Positions 10,683 to 23,109 of a DNA stretch of 64,000 bases are shown in pieces. Within the stretch, counting starts at the first letter, position 1. Every line of letters begins with the position of its first letter. The stretch spans positions 41,152,466-41,216,465 of the forward strand of contig CM070512.1 of the NCBI GenBank assembly GCA_036346375.1. Direction: 5' to 3'. The notes under the pieces were generated by a model. It was not told where the DNA came from and ran no database searches. It saw nothing but the letters and a program-made list of their open reading frames with translations. This stretch comes from Guadua angustifolia. Its lineage: Eukaryota > Streptophyta > Magnoliopsida > Poales > Poaceae. The translations under genes were made by a program, and so were the position numbers.

Positions 10683-12586
10683 TTCAAATTCTACAAGACA
10701 GAGCAAGGAACTATCGGCATATGATAAGTTCGTGTGAAGCCATTGAAGACTTCCAAAGCGAGAAATTGGGTCAAGGTTTCACTTCTGCCGATATGCTCGA
10801 AGAAGTCGATATAGGAGAAGGAGATAGAAAAAGACCAACTTTTGTAAGTGCAAATTTAGATCTGGAGTACAAAAATAAGTTGGTTAAAATACTCAGAGAA
10901 TACAGGGATTGTTTTGCTTGGGAGTACTATGAAATGCCCGGATTAAGCCGACAGTTAGTTGAACATCGGCTGCCTATCAAGCCAGGTTATCGGCCATATA
11001 AGCAGCCACCTCGACGTTTTAATCCTGAATTGTATGATATGATAAAAGAAGAAATTGAAAGGTTGCTAGAGGCCAAATTCATAAGGCCTTGCCGATATGC
11101 TGAGTGGGTCTCCAACATTGTCCCTGTCATGAAAAAGAACGGTAAGCTTCGAGTATGTGTCGATTTCAGAGATTTAAATAAAGCCACACCAAAAGACGAA
11201 TATCCAATGCCTATAGCCGATATGCTTATCGATGCTGCCTCAGGTAATAAGATTATCAGCTTTCTTGATGGGAATGCTGGATATAATCAGATATTCATGG
11301 CGGAAGCCGATGTCCCCAAAACAGCCTTCAGATGCCCTGGCGCGATAGGGCTATATGAATGGCCTATGATGACATTCGGCTTAAAAAATGCAGGTGCCAC
11401 TTATCAATGCGCCATGAACTTGATTTTTCATAATCTAATCGGCCGCATTGTTGAAATATACATTGACAATGTAGTAGTAAAGTCTAAATATGACTGGCAG
11501 CACTTAGCCGATTTAGAACAAGTATTCAAAAACACTAGGGCTCATGGGTTAAAGATGAACCCCTTAAAATGTGCATTTGGTGTGTCGGCTGGTCAGTTCC
11601 TCGGTTTCATGGTTCATCAAAGGGGTATTGAAGTCAACCAGAAGAGGGTTAAGGCCATAGTAGACACTAAGCCGCCGACATGCAAGAACGAGTTACAAAA
11701 GCTGATCGGCCAAATCAATTATTTAAGACGATTTATTTCAAATATGTCTGGTAGAATTCAAGCCTTTACACCATTACTAAAATTAAAGGATAATGAGAAT
11801 TTCGTATGGGGAGCCGATCAGCAAAAGGCTTTTGATGACATCAAAAAATACTTGACATCACCACCAGTCCTGGCCGCACCACAGAAGGGGATTCCCTTCA
11901 AACTGTATGTGTCGGCTGAAAAGGAAACTATCGGGGCCGTGTTGGCGCAAGAAGTCGATGGCAAAGAGCGCGTGATATTCTATCTCAGCCAACGACTTTT
12001 GGAAACTGAAATCAGGTACCCTTATATAGAAAAACTATGTTTATCATTATATTTCGTCTGCACCAAGTTAAGGCATTACATATTGGCATCGACTTGTATA
12101 ATAGTATGCAAAACCGATATCATCAAATATATCCTGTCTGCGCCAATTTTGAGAGGACGACTTGGGAAATGGGCATATGCCTTAACCGAGTTCGATCTGC
12201 AATATGAATCGGCTAAAGCTGTTAAAGGTCAGGCCGTAGCCGATTTCATTACAGGGCATGATACCATGGCAGGGATAGTCGACATGGCTCCTTGGAAGCT
12301 ATATTTTGACGGGTCGGTTTGCCAAGAAGGGAGCGGGATAGGCGTTGTATTGATTTCGCCAAAAGGGTATAGTACAAAGTTCGCTTATCGGCTTAATGGC
12401 CGATGCTCTAATAACCAAGCCGAGTATGAAGCATTGCTTAAGGGACTCCAATTATTAGAAAGTATCGGAGTGAGTAATGTGGAGGCCTACGGCGATTCAT
12501 TGCTGGTGGTACAACAAATTAAAGGAGACTTTAGATGTAACGATGGAGTGTTGTCAAAATATCTGGAGCATGCCTTGAAGTTATAA
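10667..12586 (+). pseudogene. Reverse transcriptase and dual RNase H of the Tat element
   Basis: A 639-codon frame. The reverse transcriptase covers about residues 100-300: conserved KKNGKLRVCVDFRDLNKATP, the first catalytic Asp in FLDGNAGYNQIFMAEAD, and the catalytic box read as YIDN at 11459-11470. The family has YIDD, so the second Asp is replaced by Asn (AAT, 11468-11470), which should abolish polymerisation. A classic RNase H follows (FKLYVSAEKETIGAVLAQ...). After a linker comes a second, archaeal-type RNase H (WKLYFDGSVCQEGSGIG, NNQAEYEALLKGLQLL, YGDSLLVV) with its Asp/Glu/Asp residues visible. The frame ends at a TAA made by a 1-nt frameshift near 12584. The double RNase H is a known hallmark of the Tat lineage. 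Confidence 0.92.
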
Positions 12587-12615
12587 ACTCCTTTACATCG
12601 TTTCGTATTAGCCAT

Positions 12616-13998
12616 GTGCCTAGAGAAATGAATGATAAAGCCAATACGTTAGCTCAAGCAGCGTCAGGCTATAGGGAATACAGCCGACATGAAACGTTTG
12701 ATTTGGTCGACAAAACAATACTATGCGTTGACATCACCGATTGGAGAACCGAAATAAAAGCCTACTTGATAGACCCATCCAAGCCCACCACTCGCAAGAT
12801 TCGGCAGCAGGCTTTGAAATATATAGTGTTGGAAGGAGAGCTATACTATTGGACATTAGAAGGATTGCTTCTGCGGTGTTTAGGCGATGAAGAAGCAAAG
12901 GTGGCCATGGGCGAGGTTCACGAAGGAATTTGCGGCGCGCATCAATCGGCTCATAAAATGAAATGGATCTTAAGACGAACCGGGTATTTTTGGCCGACGA
13001 TGTTAGAAGATTGCTTCGAGTATTATAAAGGATGCCAAAGTTGTCAAAAGTTCGGGAACGTACAACTCGCACCAGCATCGACTTTATACCCGATTATTAA
13101 GCCATGGCCGTTTAGGGGATGGGGGATAGACATAATCGGCCAAATATTCCCAGCATCAAGTAAAGGCCACAAGTTCATTCTCGCAGCCACAGACTACTTT
13201 TCAAAATGGGTAGAAGCCGTTCCGCTCAAAAAGGTCACCAGTATAGAGGCTATCGGCTTTGTTAATGAACACATCATCCATTGATTCGGTATTCCTCAGA
13301 CTATCACAACCGATCAAGGAACTGTGTTCATGTCCAACAATTTTAAAAGCTTTGCGGAGAGTCTGGGCATCAGATTGCTTAACTCATCACCATATTATGC
13401 TCAGGCTAATGGACAAGCCGAGTCATCTAATAAGGCTTTGATCAAGTTGATCAAAAGGAAAATTGATGAAAAGCCTCGAACTTGGCATACTACACTATCA
13501 GAGTCTCTATGGGCTTACCGGCTAGCATTTCACGGATCGACTAAATTGTCACCATATCAGTTAGTATATGGCCAAGAAGCCGTATTGCCCATAGAAATAA
13601 ACATTGAGTCTATGCGAGTGGCGAGACAAAACAATTTATCGGCCGATGAATACAAAGAGTTGATGCTATATAATCTGGATGATTTGGCGGAGTTAAGGTT
13701 AGTTACTTTAGATCGGCTTAAAAGGAATAAGGAAAAAGTTGCAAGAGCTTACAACAAAAAGGTTGTGCCTAAGTCCTTCGGGAAAGCCGATTTGGTTTGG
13801 AAAACAATATTGCCGATCGGTTCTAAAGATATTCGATTTGGCAAATGGTCACCTACCTGGGAAGGACCATATAAAATAAACCGGCTTGTTGGCGGAAATG
13901 CGTATATACTCGAAACACTTGAAGGGTTGGTATTGCCGAAGGCAATTAACGGAAAATACTTAAAACCATACTACCCTAGCGTCTGGGTCGGTGCGTAA
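12616..13998 (+). pseudogene. Integrase of the Tat element, one in-frame stop
   Basis: The reading runs from VPREMNDKANTLAQAASGY through the zinc-binding HHCC region (GICGAHQSAHKM ... CQSCQKF) to the catalytic core: Asp in WGIDIIGQI, Asp in ITTDQGTVF and Glu in GQAESSNKALIKLIKR. The C-terminal domain ends with KWSPTWEGPYKINRL and NGKYLKPYYP, as expected for non-chromodomain Tat integrases. A TGA at 13282-13284 interrupts the core between the two Asp residues, at a site where relatives have Arg (CGA to TGA likely). The N-terminal part lies one frame away from the preceding RNase H because of the frameshift near 12584. Integrase would insert the cDNA. This copy is dead as read. Confidence 0.88.
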
Positions 13999-14283
13999 TT
14001 AGAAGAACGGTATATAGAATTGGGAGATAAATTGGTTGAAAATAGCCGATTAAGCAAAATAAGTGTAATCGGTTAAAACAGCCGATTAAAAGTATTACAA
14101 CAAGTGTACGGAAGCGACATTGTTTCAAGATACGACATTACATCACAGGTAAGCGAAAAACATCGTTTCGACAAATCAGCAAGTTCACAGACCCGACCCA
14201 GGAAGTCTGGCACCCAAAGCCGATAATGCCCCGGCAGCCTTGGCGAGCGCAGCCTGAACTCCATCAACCAACTTTTCATCGGC
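13999..14283. other. Short spacer between integrase and the antisense gene
   Basis: AT-rich, with repeated CCGATTA-type words typical of this element. It holds no gene and probably carries the 3' ends of the sense and antisense transcripts. Confidence 0.4.
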
Positions 14284-17020
14284 CTAGGCATCACCTGGGA
14301 CGATGGTGAGTTTAGCCGACTGCTCCTTCACCTTCGCTACAGTTTGGCTGATCTTCTGCTTCTGATCGGAGAGGGAAGTCGACTTCGCCAATACTTGCGA
14401 TTGCGCATCGGTCAGCTGGCTCTGGATCTTGGCTAGCCGTTCTTCAAGCTGCTTCTTGACCGATTCCAGCTTGGAAATTTCAGCCTTGGTAGTTTTTATA
14501 GAAGAAGCATCCTTGTCAAAAGTCTGCTTCATTGCCTTCGCCTCGGCCACCAATCGATCAAGCAGTTGGCGATCAGCCTGCTGCAATGCTCGCTGTGCGA
14601 TACGCACGCGAGCAGCCTCCACTTCCTCTTTCTGCTCATCCAAGTGGCATACTCCCAGGAGCGCTGCCATGGTTTCTGGAGGGAGGTCGGCTTCTACTAC
14701 GGCCATAGCATCCCTTAGCGGTTGGGTGTTAGCAAGAATTTGCGCTTAGGGCTAACAGACCTCGTTGAAAAGCCGATTTAACTTGTCCTGCATGTTTGGC
14801 TCAGAATGGACGACTGTCGCTGATGCCTTCGCAGAAATGTCAATGATGTTGCGGAGATCAGCAACGTAGTCATCTGAGGCCAGTACTTCCGGATCGACTA
14901 GATCATCCAGGCTGAAGCCGAGCAAATCCATAGGGTCTGCCGATTCTGGTATCGGTGCCACGGGAGATGGCTGAGGTGGTAAGATGTCTTGAGATTCAGC
15001 AGGAGTCGGTTGAGGCAATGAATCAGCAGGAGGCTGTGTCGAAGGAGAAGGTATCATAATATTAACAGCAGACGTGCCCTGAAGATTGGCCAAGATGTCA
15101 GCCACTTGAGCCGATGCTGCTGGCTGAAAAGGAAAATATCACAAGATCAGTAACTTAAAAGGATTGGCAACCTTTGAGCGTATGAAAGTGGCGCAGGATT
15201 TACTTCAGAAAAAGCCGATGGGCGAGGAGAGCTTTCAGCGCTTTGTTCTTTGCGCTTTGGGTGTTTTCTGGCAGGGACTTTAGTAGACTTGGGTTTTTCT
15301 ACAAAGATGAACGATAAATGTTAGAAGCAGCAGACGCGAAATAGAGATTGTCGGCTCAAAAGTGCTTACTTGAGGGTCGGTCTTTTGTAAGTTCTGACAA
15401 CGAAGGACCCTGAATACGGAGAGTGCCGGAGGAATACCTAGTCAGGCCAGTTGATTGATGAGGCCGTTTCCCTTTGGATCCTTTGGCCGATGGATCTGCA
15501 GTACTCTTGCCGCCTGCAGCAGCATCCTGTAGAAAACAAAAGTGTTAAAATGGTTGAAAAGGCAGGAGCGAAAAAATCCGCAAGCATAGAGATTGCGTTT
15601 TTGGAATAAGCCGATACCTCTACAGCTATGAACGAGTTAGTATAACCCGACGAGCTGGAAGATTCCGAGCTATCTTCACTAGAGCTGTCGCTGCTACTGC
15701 TGGAGACCACCGTCGGCTCGTGAAAGTCTGGTAAGAATCTCTCTATAATAGCCGACGGTGTACGGTCCAAATAAAGGGCTTCTGATATGGGTGCCCACCA
15801 AGCGGAAAAGTGACTAGCTCGGCGAGAATTCAGGAAAAAATGCGGCAAACTGAGGATTTGAAATTCGTCGGCTAGATCCAAAATAATTTCCGCTGCTGCC
15901 TTATTTGTTACTCGGGCTCTGGGCTAAATGCACTTAAGAAGTGGCAGCGAAGGGAGTACTTGGCCAAAGCCCAGTTGACGGGCGTACACAGAAGGATGAT
16001 AAAACTCGTACGACGGCTGAAATGTCCTGTTGCGGGAATTCAAGCCGACGTGGAGAATACAGGGGGAGATAAAATCCGGTATAAGCTTAAAGTTGATTCC
16101 GACATCATAGAACTATCAGCATCTAGATGAAGGAACGATGGCCATTGGAAATCGACCTCATTGGTGTAAGGGAAAAAGTCTTGTTGATTAAAAACTGTGT
16201 TGTCCAAATTAAGAAAGAATGACAGATACTTCTTGAAATCGGCTGGAGTGATCCTGGTATCGCCACTGGAGCACATCACGAGTCTCTCTCCATGTGACCG
16301 ACTGGCCCTGTACTGCGGAGTGGTGCCTTCGGGGTAGTCCTCGCGAGGAAAAGCCGAGTCCTCCAATGATTTAGAAATAAGGGATCGGTTAAATATGCTA
16401 TAAAGCCAGAGCTGAATAAACCACAGAGGGCCGCCTATGTTGCCAACAACAAACTAGGCAAAACCAGAGAAGAGCCGACTTCTGACAACATGCATCATTT
16501 GATAAACGGCTCCTAGAAGCATCTTGCCAAGGGCTAGCCGATGTCCTTCCACCAATTGCTCCGCCACGAACTGGTACACTTGTGTCGGGCAAAGGGAAGC
16601 CCCATAGAACAGAAACCTATCTAGCCAAAGGTTAAGAAAGGCCACATGCTCCTCAGCCGATACTAGTCCGTTTACTTTATTATTGTGTTGAATATACTTT
16701 GACCACCCTTCGCCTTTGGATCGGACTAGCTTATACTAGGGTTTGCCGCTGAAAGCCGATAACTGTTCACCATCAGGTCTAAGGCAACATAATTCAGCAA
16801 TATCAAGAAGCGTAGGGCCGATGGGACCAGTTCGGAAAAGGAAGGCATTGAAAGTACTCGACCAGAAATAACAGGCCATGGCCACCAAGGGCTCGTTGGC
16901 TTCTGGATTGGCTAGACTCAGAGGGAGGCATTCGGCTATGCCCATTCTTTCCCATTCCCTTCTTTTTTGGGCCGATACCCTAATGTACCATCTTCTCCAC
17001 CCTTTTAGCGCTGTCGGCCA
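14284..17020 (-). pseudogene. Antisense gene of the Tat element (plant mobile-domain-like, spliced), 3' part
   Basis: On the minus strand, in the direction opposite to gag-pol, lies a long coding unit whose 5' part is at 32303-32470 beyond the nested element. The segment next to the insertion (17020 down to about 16736) contains W-x2-W motifs (KGWRRWYIRVSAQKRREW) and CYFWSSTFNAFLFRTGPIGPTLLDIAELC. These resemble the plant mobile domain / putative plant transposon protein family. Three consensus GT-AG introns are visible at about 15617-15527, 15369-15299 and 15203-15124. The C-terminus (14706-14284) is a lysine/glutamine-rich coiled coil (MKQTFDKDASS..., LEERLAKIQSQLTDAQSQV). Several stops (for example near 16736 and 16398-16450) and the 15-kb insertion break it. 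Antisense ORFs are known in some Tat elements such as Grande; the function is unknown. Confidence 0.75.
15124..15203 (-). other. Predicted intron in the antisense gene
   Basis: On the minus strand the donor is TCTGAA|GTAAATC and the acceptor TTCCTTTTCAG|CC, 80 nt long, with a pyrimidine-rich 3' end. The frame resumes with PAASAQVADILANLQ. Two further introns of the same kind lie at 15299-15369 and 15527-15617. Confidence 0.6.
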
Positions 17021-19029
17021 TGTGAGACCCCGTTCTGATGAATAGGAACCTCCATGTGATTACTGTGCTATTCCTTGGATCAGTAGCTAGCACTCACATG
17101 TTTACAACAATTGGAAATCACCACCATACATTTTAATAATTAAGCGGAAACGATTATACAAATAATATTACAACTCAGAGAAATATAGCAGCAAAAGAAG
17201 CAAGCCTTGTGGTTTACCCATCCAATCCCGCAGGCAACCGACCAGGCATAAACTTCAGATAGAACACGACGAAGAAAATCCCGCAACTTACGATGGACAA
17301 CTCCGAAGCTTCGCTTACTAAACCACCTACAATATAATTAGGCAAGGGTGAGTATTTTACATACTCAAGAAGACTTGAGCAAAACCTATCATATATGCAA
17401 AGCTATTTCAAAGGAGGCTACTACAGTTGATTTGCATAAAGCGAATTTGCATTTGTAAATCAAGATATTCGCAAACGGAATTTAAAAGAGCATGTTTAAT
17501 TGATAAGAAATAGATACAACAGTAAGTAATACTCACAGCCCATCGTGAGTAGCGAATAATCCAAACCATAATGTCCATCAATGCCACCCTTCTACAGAAA
17601 AGCAACATTGCTAAAAACAAGTTTAGACCAAAACCCATTTGAAAACAATAAAACATTTAACATTGGAATGACTTCACCGAGTGCTCATGACATGGCGCTA
17701 ATCGATTAGATTTAAATTCTGCAGAGATGTACAACTTTACCCACAAGGAATGATCCACTCTTTGTGCAAGCTATTAGCACACTTCCTTTGGTGTGCCGCA
17801 GAGCGATCATACAGAGCCGTTACATTATTTAGACATGGCTTTGATCCAGCCCGGGACGTTAACCCCCGCCATAGAACTAGAAACACACACCCAAGCCGTG
17901 GATCCACTTTCACACACAACACAACGTTTCTAAACATGGCAGTATGCACACGTTGCATTAGCAAGTAGACCTGACCGGAATACCCCGTCGGGTAGACCTG
18001 ACCGGAATACCCGTGCTATCTCCCGCCTACCAATGAACAAAGCCAAGTCTAAATAACTTAATAAGCTAAGGCTACCCCATAATAGCCCTCGTGGTTGCAC
18101 GGAAATCTCGGATCAATAGCGTCCCATTGCTCGGTCCTTAATTGTGACACGGGCGACACTCCACCCTACACTACGTGCCATTCCTTTTCTGCACAACCGG
18201 CTATTGCCAATAATCGCCCGCATCAAAGTATAGTTTCATTTTGGATTTTTAATCAAAGTACCCGCAACCATTTTCTCAAACAGGACCATTCAGGTTCCAA
18301 GTAAACATTTTCAGAAACAAGTTTAATCATGATCATCTGCTCTTTAAATACTAAAGCATGGCTAAGCAGGTTAAATATGAATCGTATATACCCATGCAGA
18401 CATTAAGTAATGCCTAGCCCTATTCTGTGGTTAACAAGGTTCACATTTCATAATCATCAAAGGAGATTCGCATGACAACAGGTATAGCTACCAATCCACA
18501 AGATAGCAATTTACGTAAAGTAATCGCATGCATAAAACAATTTGATGCACAAAAGGCATAGAAAATAGTAGGATCAATATGGTCAAAGGAAACTTGCCTT
18601 GTTTAATCATTGCTTACGGTGAAAATGAGGATTGCGGTTGACGATGGCGGCAGCGGAGCTAGAGGCGTCGGGTTCTACGTCGATCAACGGAAATAACGCA
18701 AATAAAAGACTTCAATAAGGGCAAAAGGAAATAGACAAAAAACAAATAAAACTCTTTACAAGAACAGAATTGCTCTTTATGAATTTATTTACTTGATCTT
18801 ACGAATGTAAGATGCAAAGATTGATTAGATTGATCCTTAGTTGCAAGCTTTCAATGACTTGTTATCCATCTTTATTTGACTTTGCTTAGCATTAGCTTTA
18901 TACAAGTTGAGTCTATTGATTTAGGCTCTTGATGACATTTCCATCATACTTGAGAAGGCTCGATACAACAACTTCACAATTAAAGTCCAATTGTTCTTTC
19001 TACGAATTCATGTTATAAAGTTTAGAAAA

Positions 19030-19690
19030 CTTAACACTTAAGGTTATTTGGCTATTAGGTTTTGCATGCAAAACATAATGAGATATGATTATTTCTTCAT
19101 AATAAGATGAGATTTATACTTTGTATAACAATACTAAGCTAATTCCATAAATTTTTGGCTTTGGTGATACATTATATTCATTGGTTAAAATGCTAATATG
19201 GTATTAAGGTTTATATTATAAGAAACTGAATTGAAAATGTGCAGTTAACTATTATCACTTAAGGTTATTTAACCTACAGGATAAATATGTAAACCTTAGC
19301 AAAACGAGATTATCTTTTCATAGCGGGTAGTATATACTTTGGAGGGTGCTCTTGAGCTAATTCCATAAGTTTTATGATTTAGCTGAGATATTATATTCAT
19401 TGTTGTAATAGCTTAAGTGGTATTGTAAAGTTAACGATAATCGAATCGGCCAAAAGTGAATAAAAGGTTAACACTTAAGGGTTTTGGGCTAACAGAAGAA
19501 TATGCAAATCTTAATGAAATAAGATTCTTTTTACAGATTATGGTAGTATAAACTTTGTACGATGTTTCTAAACTAGTTTTACTGATTTTAGTATTTGGAT
19601 GAGTTATCTTATCTGTTGTTGAAACAGTCTAACTGACCACATTTGAAACCTTAAATCGGCCAACTTTAAATCTTAATTTCCAACTAACCT
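19030..19690. repeat. Diverged ~220-bp tandem repeats inside the LTR
   Basis: The word AACACTTAAGG(G/T)TTTT or a close variant recurs at about 19035, 19255 and 19470, each followed by similar text (AAATCTTA/AAACCTTA, AGTATAAACTTTGTA-type and TAAGCTAATTCCATAA-type words). The same set occurs in the other LTR near 29575-30190 and again in the interior near 23340-23760. Confidence 0.6.
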
Positions 19691-20439
19691 ATACATGATT
19701 CTTGATTCATTTTTCGGTATTAGCAGGTAGCAATCCTAGAAATGTTTCAAACTGATTTTGCATTATTTTGCTTTTAACGCAATAGGTTTCTCTAATTACT
19801 TATTGTTTTAATTACTATTTTCTTCTATTAAGAACATGCAAATTAAATCTTACCTTGTATATTTTTACACACATGGGTCCTTACTGTTTTAGGAACCTAA
19901 TATGAATTACTTTATCATTTTGTGAGCCATTATACTATTATTTTGTTAATAGCCATAACAAGGTTCATTAATGATCATAGAGTAAATAAATTAAACTGAA
20001 TTGAACATTTAAATATTTTTGTATATTTAAGTTTATTACAATCGAGGGCACATAAGAATGTAGTTAATTATTTTAAGAAGTATATATCCTATATGTGCAA
20101 GATCGCCCATAATGAAGTGCTTGTATCATTCCAATTCTAATAATCATCCTCGACTCAAAAACTAAATGTTTTTGGATATTTGAATACATCTTGATCCTAA
20201 AATCCCATGATCACTGATTTCATCTCTTCATTACTTATTATTCACAAAGTCTCATTAAAAATCATATTAGCATTATAATCAAGTTTAATATAAATAATTA
20301 TTCTGCAGGTCAAGAATAAAATGTTTTTACATATTTATATCCTCTGTGATTTTAGATGATTATACAAATTTGTCTCACCTTAATTAGATTACAAGTGCAA
20401 AAGATATTCATGTTTGATCATTTAATCTGCTGAAAAAAT

Positions 20440-21260
20440 GAGATAAGAAATGGGAATACGTTTTCACTTAGAAGGTGGCGCCTTCTCCTACCTCCAGCTC
20501 GGTTCACAGAGTGAAGACAGGAAACAGGGGAGCATCTAGGGCTTCGCGGCGAGGGCACTCCGGCGATCTTCCAAAGAGGCGGCGGCGCCAGAGGAGATCT
20601 CGACGAGGCGCACCTGGGTGAAGTCAATTGTCGGAGAGATACCAAGACAGCGCCTCGAGCTCGGGGAGAGGCGGCAATGGCGGAAAATGGAGGAAGCAAA
20701 CAACGGCGTTAGGGTTGAAATTGGTGGCCTCTTAAGCATTAAGGGGTACTAGGGGTTTCATTTTCCGGGTTTACTCGAAGGGGAGTCTCAGGAGCGCCAT
20801 CCACAGTGGCTTTGAGTCGGAGAAGCAGGGCGCACGGCTGCAGCCAAAATTCGCATGAAGAGCTAGCGAAATAAGTGAGGGTTTCGATCTGGTGGCACAG
20901 GGATGCTCTAGCTCAAGGGATTTGGGAATGGTTGGTCAGTGCTTCAAGAATCGCAGCTTGGCTTTGAGCTCGTGGCTTCGGTCATGGCGCAAAGAACTGG
21001 GGCCTTCTGCGCTTTGGTGAGGAGAAAGAGAAGCGATGGAGGGGAAATGGAGCACTCTGCTGGTGTTCCCAAGGTGCAATGCATTTGATTGAGGCTGGTT
21101 GGATTGGTGCTTCGAGAGAGTTCGCTAGTGGAGCTAACCGAGTGGAGCGAACGGAGGAAGAGGGAGACGGTCTAGCAGTGGTTCCAGGTCCATTGTCGAT
21201 GGTCAAATGCTTCTCCAATGCCAGCGAACGGAAATCGATGAATGGCCCACACGCGTCGGC
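20440..21260. other. GC-rich block in the LTR
   Basis: A sharp GC-rich island (CGGCGGCGCCAGAGGAG and similar) within an AT-rich LTR, repeated at about 31010-31810. It begins several hundred bases into the LTR in element orientation and may be the transcribed leader/promoter region or an acquired host sequence. Frames on both strands differ between the copies through small indels, so no gene is called. Confidence 0.45.
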
Positions 21261-21738
21261 GACTAATCAACTTTCTTATTTCGGATTTTTATTTTATTTG
21301 ATTGAGGTCAATTTAAGTATATTAGTTTTCAACTTTTGTTTTTCAAAAGTATTTGATCTCAGGAGGCTTCTATAAATTTTTCAACTCCATTCGCGATTCC
21401 TATTATTTCATGTAAATTCTGACAACACATTACTTTGATTCAAATGTTGGCTTTCCATTTTATCTCTTCATTATTCTAGGTGTAAAATTTCAATTCTTTG
21501 GCTAAAATAATTTAATTCAACGATCGAGTTCTCGTGGCAATTTTCTAAATTTTTACTTTTTATATTCTTACCCTTTTTTTTCCTTTTCCATTCTTTAATT
21601 CCCTTTATTCGATTTTTCATGCAATGCAAAACTCCAAAGGAAATCCAAATAAACCAATAGCGTCAAGAAACTCAGAAATATATATTTTCAAATTCAAAAT
21701 ATATATTTTTACTTTATTAGAATTTTGGGGATGTTACA

Positions 21739-21760
21739 GATCTACCCCCCTTACAAAAAA
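21739..21760 (-). other. Polypurine tract of the large element
   Basis: The minus strand reads TTTTTTGTAAGGGGGGTAGA and then TC directly before the LTR start TGTAACATCCCC. This fixes the minus orientation. Confidence 0.8.
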
Positions 21761-21789
21761 TCTCGACCCCGAGATTTGAAGGGCCTAAA

Positions 21790-22150
21790 GGAAAGAAATC
21801 GGGATATTCTTCTTTGAGGCGATCTTCACGATCCCACGTCGTTTCTTCTTCAGAATGATTGCTCCATTGAATCTTGATCATCTTGCAGCATTTGTTACGA
21901 GTGTGGCGTTTAGTTTCCCTTAAGATTCTAATCCAATGCTCCCAATACGTTAAATCAGATTATAGATTGATTTCATTTAGCTGGATGGGTTCAGAAGGAA
22001 GACGAAGACAATTCCTTAATTGTGATACACGGGAGATATTATAAACACTGGAGCTAGGATGACAACTCTAATTCCTATGCTTTTTCTTTCCATCTTCAAC
22101 GATACGATATGGCCTAATATATCATGGCGCCAGGTTATCTCGGATGTGGA
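21790..22150 (-). pseudogene. Integrase C-terminus and chromodomain remnant
   Basis: The minus strand, just before the polypurine tract, reads VSQLRNCLRLPSEPIQL, then after a stop SDLTYWEHWIRILRETKRHT, then KIQWSNHSEEETTWDREDR and LKEEYPDFFP. These follow the order seen at the end of chromoviral integrases: a VSQL(K/R)xCLR segment, DLTYxE, and a chromodomain with VQWSNHSE...ATWE. An upstream piece (RYIRPYRIVEDG) matches the usual SPRYIGPFEV position. The frame has at least two stops. A chromodomain normally directs integration to certain chromatin. This remnant shows the ancestry of the element and cannot act alone. Confidence 0.8.
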
Positions 22151-22159
22151 AACGGTAAA

Positions 22160-23040
22160 TACCACGAACTTTGAAATTCTCAAGAACGAGATAGATTTGG
22201 GAATTATTTCTTGTAGGTGACCTCGTCGTTCTATCAATACGTCGTCTTCATTGCAATTGCTTCACTGGATTCTTCATCTTGCGATTCCAAGTGAACGGGC
22301 GAAAAATAGAAAAGAATTCTACTTGAGTTTTGGGTAAGCAGATGAGAGACACTAATATCTTCTACGTATCTATTTTAATTGTATAATCAGTATTGTTACT
22401 AAGGACAATCTAATTTAGAGGGTGGTCGGTGATACATTTAGAATTTCTAAGGCAAAGGAAATGTTGCACTGTCATTAGATTCGTTTGGGAAAAACCGAAT
22501 GTTTAATACCAAGAAGGATATTTGAATACAATTGTTGATCTGTATAATTCAATATTAGTTGATGAAATGAGCTGAGAATACATGTTATTTCGGTCTGACT
22601 TCAGATTGAAAACAAAGTAGAGATAATCCAAATACTGGGTTGTGGTAAGAGGATTATAAAATGATTGATCCTAGTGATTTAACTTGTTTGATCATTTTAA
22701 TAGACAGAGGGCTTTTGATTTTCTTTGGATTTGGCAATTATGAAGAAATGAAATGTATAGAATCAACAGATTGATTGCGGAGATTGAATACACAAGGGAT
22801 GTACTCAATATCACAACAAGTGCTAGATACAATTATATGAAAAAGATATTTATGTTCAGCGCCTGATATCGAGGCAGGGGTTGACATCGGTGAAGTATCC
22901 AAGTCCATCTTAGTTGAAGTGAGTAATATCGTTAGTCTGGTACTGAATCTGGTGGGTCCTGGGCTTCTTCTGCGGTAATTGCTGAAGGACTATACTTGAC
23001 ATTTTGAGCTGAATTGGATGCAGGTCCAGAAGCTTGCTGA
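22160..23040. other. Interior of the large element, no gene seen
   Basis: This stretch joins the gag knuckle and the integrase C-terminus and is far too short to hold protease, reverse transcriptase, RNase H and the integrase core. Most of pol has therefore been deleted. No motif of these enzymes was recognised. Confidence 0.55.
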
Positions 23041-23046
23041 TTTTTC

Positions 23047-23102
23047 CTTGGGCAACTATAGGCGTAATGTCCATAATTACCACAGCAAAACAGATGACAT
23101 GG
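23047..23102 (-). pseudogene. gag zinc-knuckle remnant of the large element
   Basis: The minus strand reads PCHLFCCGNYGHYAYSCPRK, a decayed CCHC knuckle. The spacing from the central Cys is right (CGNYGH, then x4-C), but the first Cys position holds Leu and extra cysteines stand nearby. It is the only gag trace found in the interior. Confidence 0.65.
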
Positions 23103-23109
23103 ACTTTTC

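Larger units (their letters stand above)
17021..21738 (-). repeat. 3' LTR (in element orientation) of the large element, 4,718 bp
   Basis: Near-identical to 27555-32297. Mostly AT-rich, with one GC-rich block (about 20440-21260) and about three diverged repeats of roughly 220 bp at 19030-19690. No gene is supported. Small frames such as 20418-20699 and 21079-21375 are not conserved in length between the two LTR copies. Confidence 0.92.

Noticed and set aside
14429..14749. Plus-strand frame of 106 codons with many Ser and Ala
   Set aside because: It is the reverse of the coiled-coil end of the antisense gene, whose minus-strand reading makes far better sense.
20418..21375. Frames in the GC-rich LTR block
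   Set aside because: The matching block at 31.0-31.8 kb has different frames because of small indels, so no protein is conserved even between the two LTRs.
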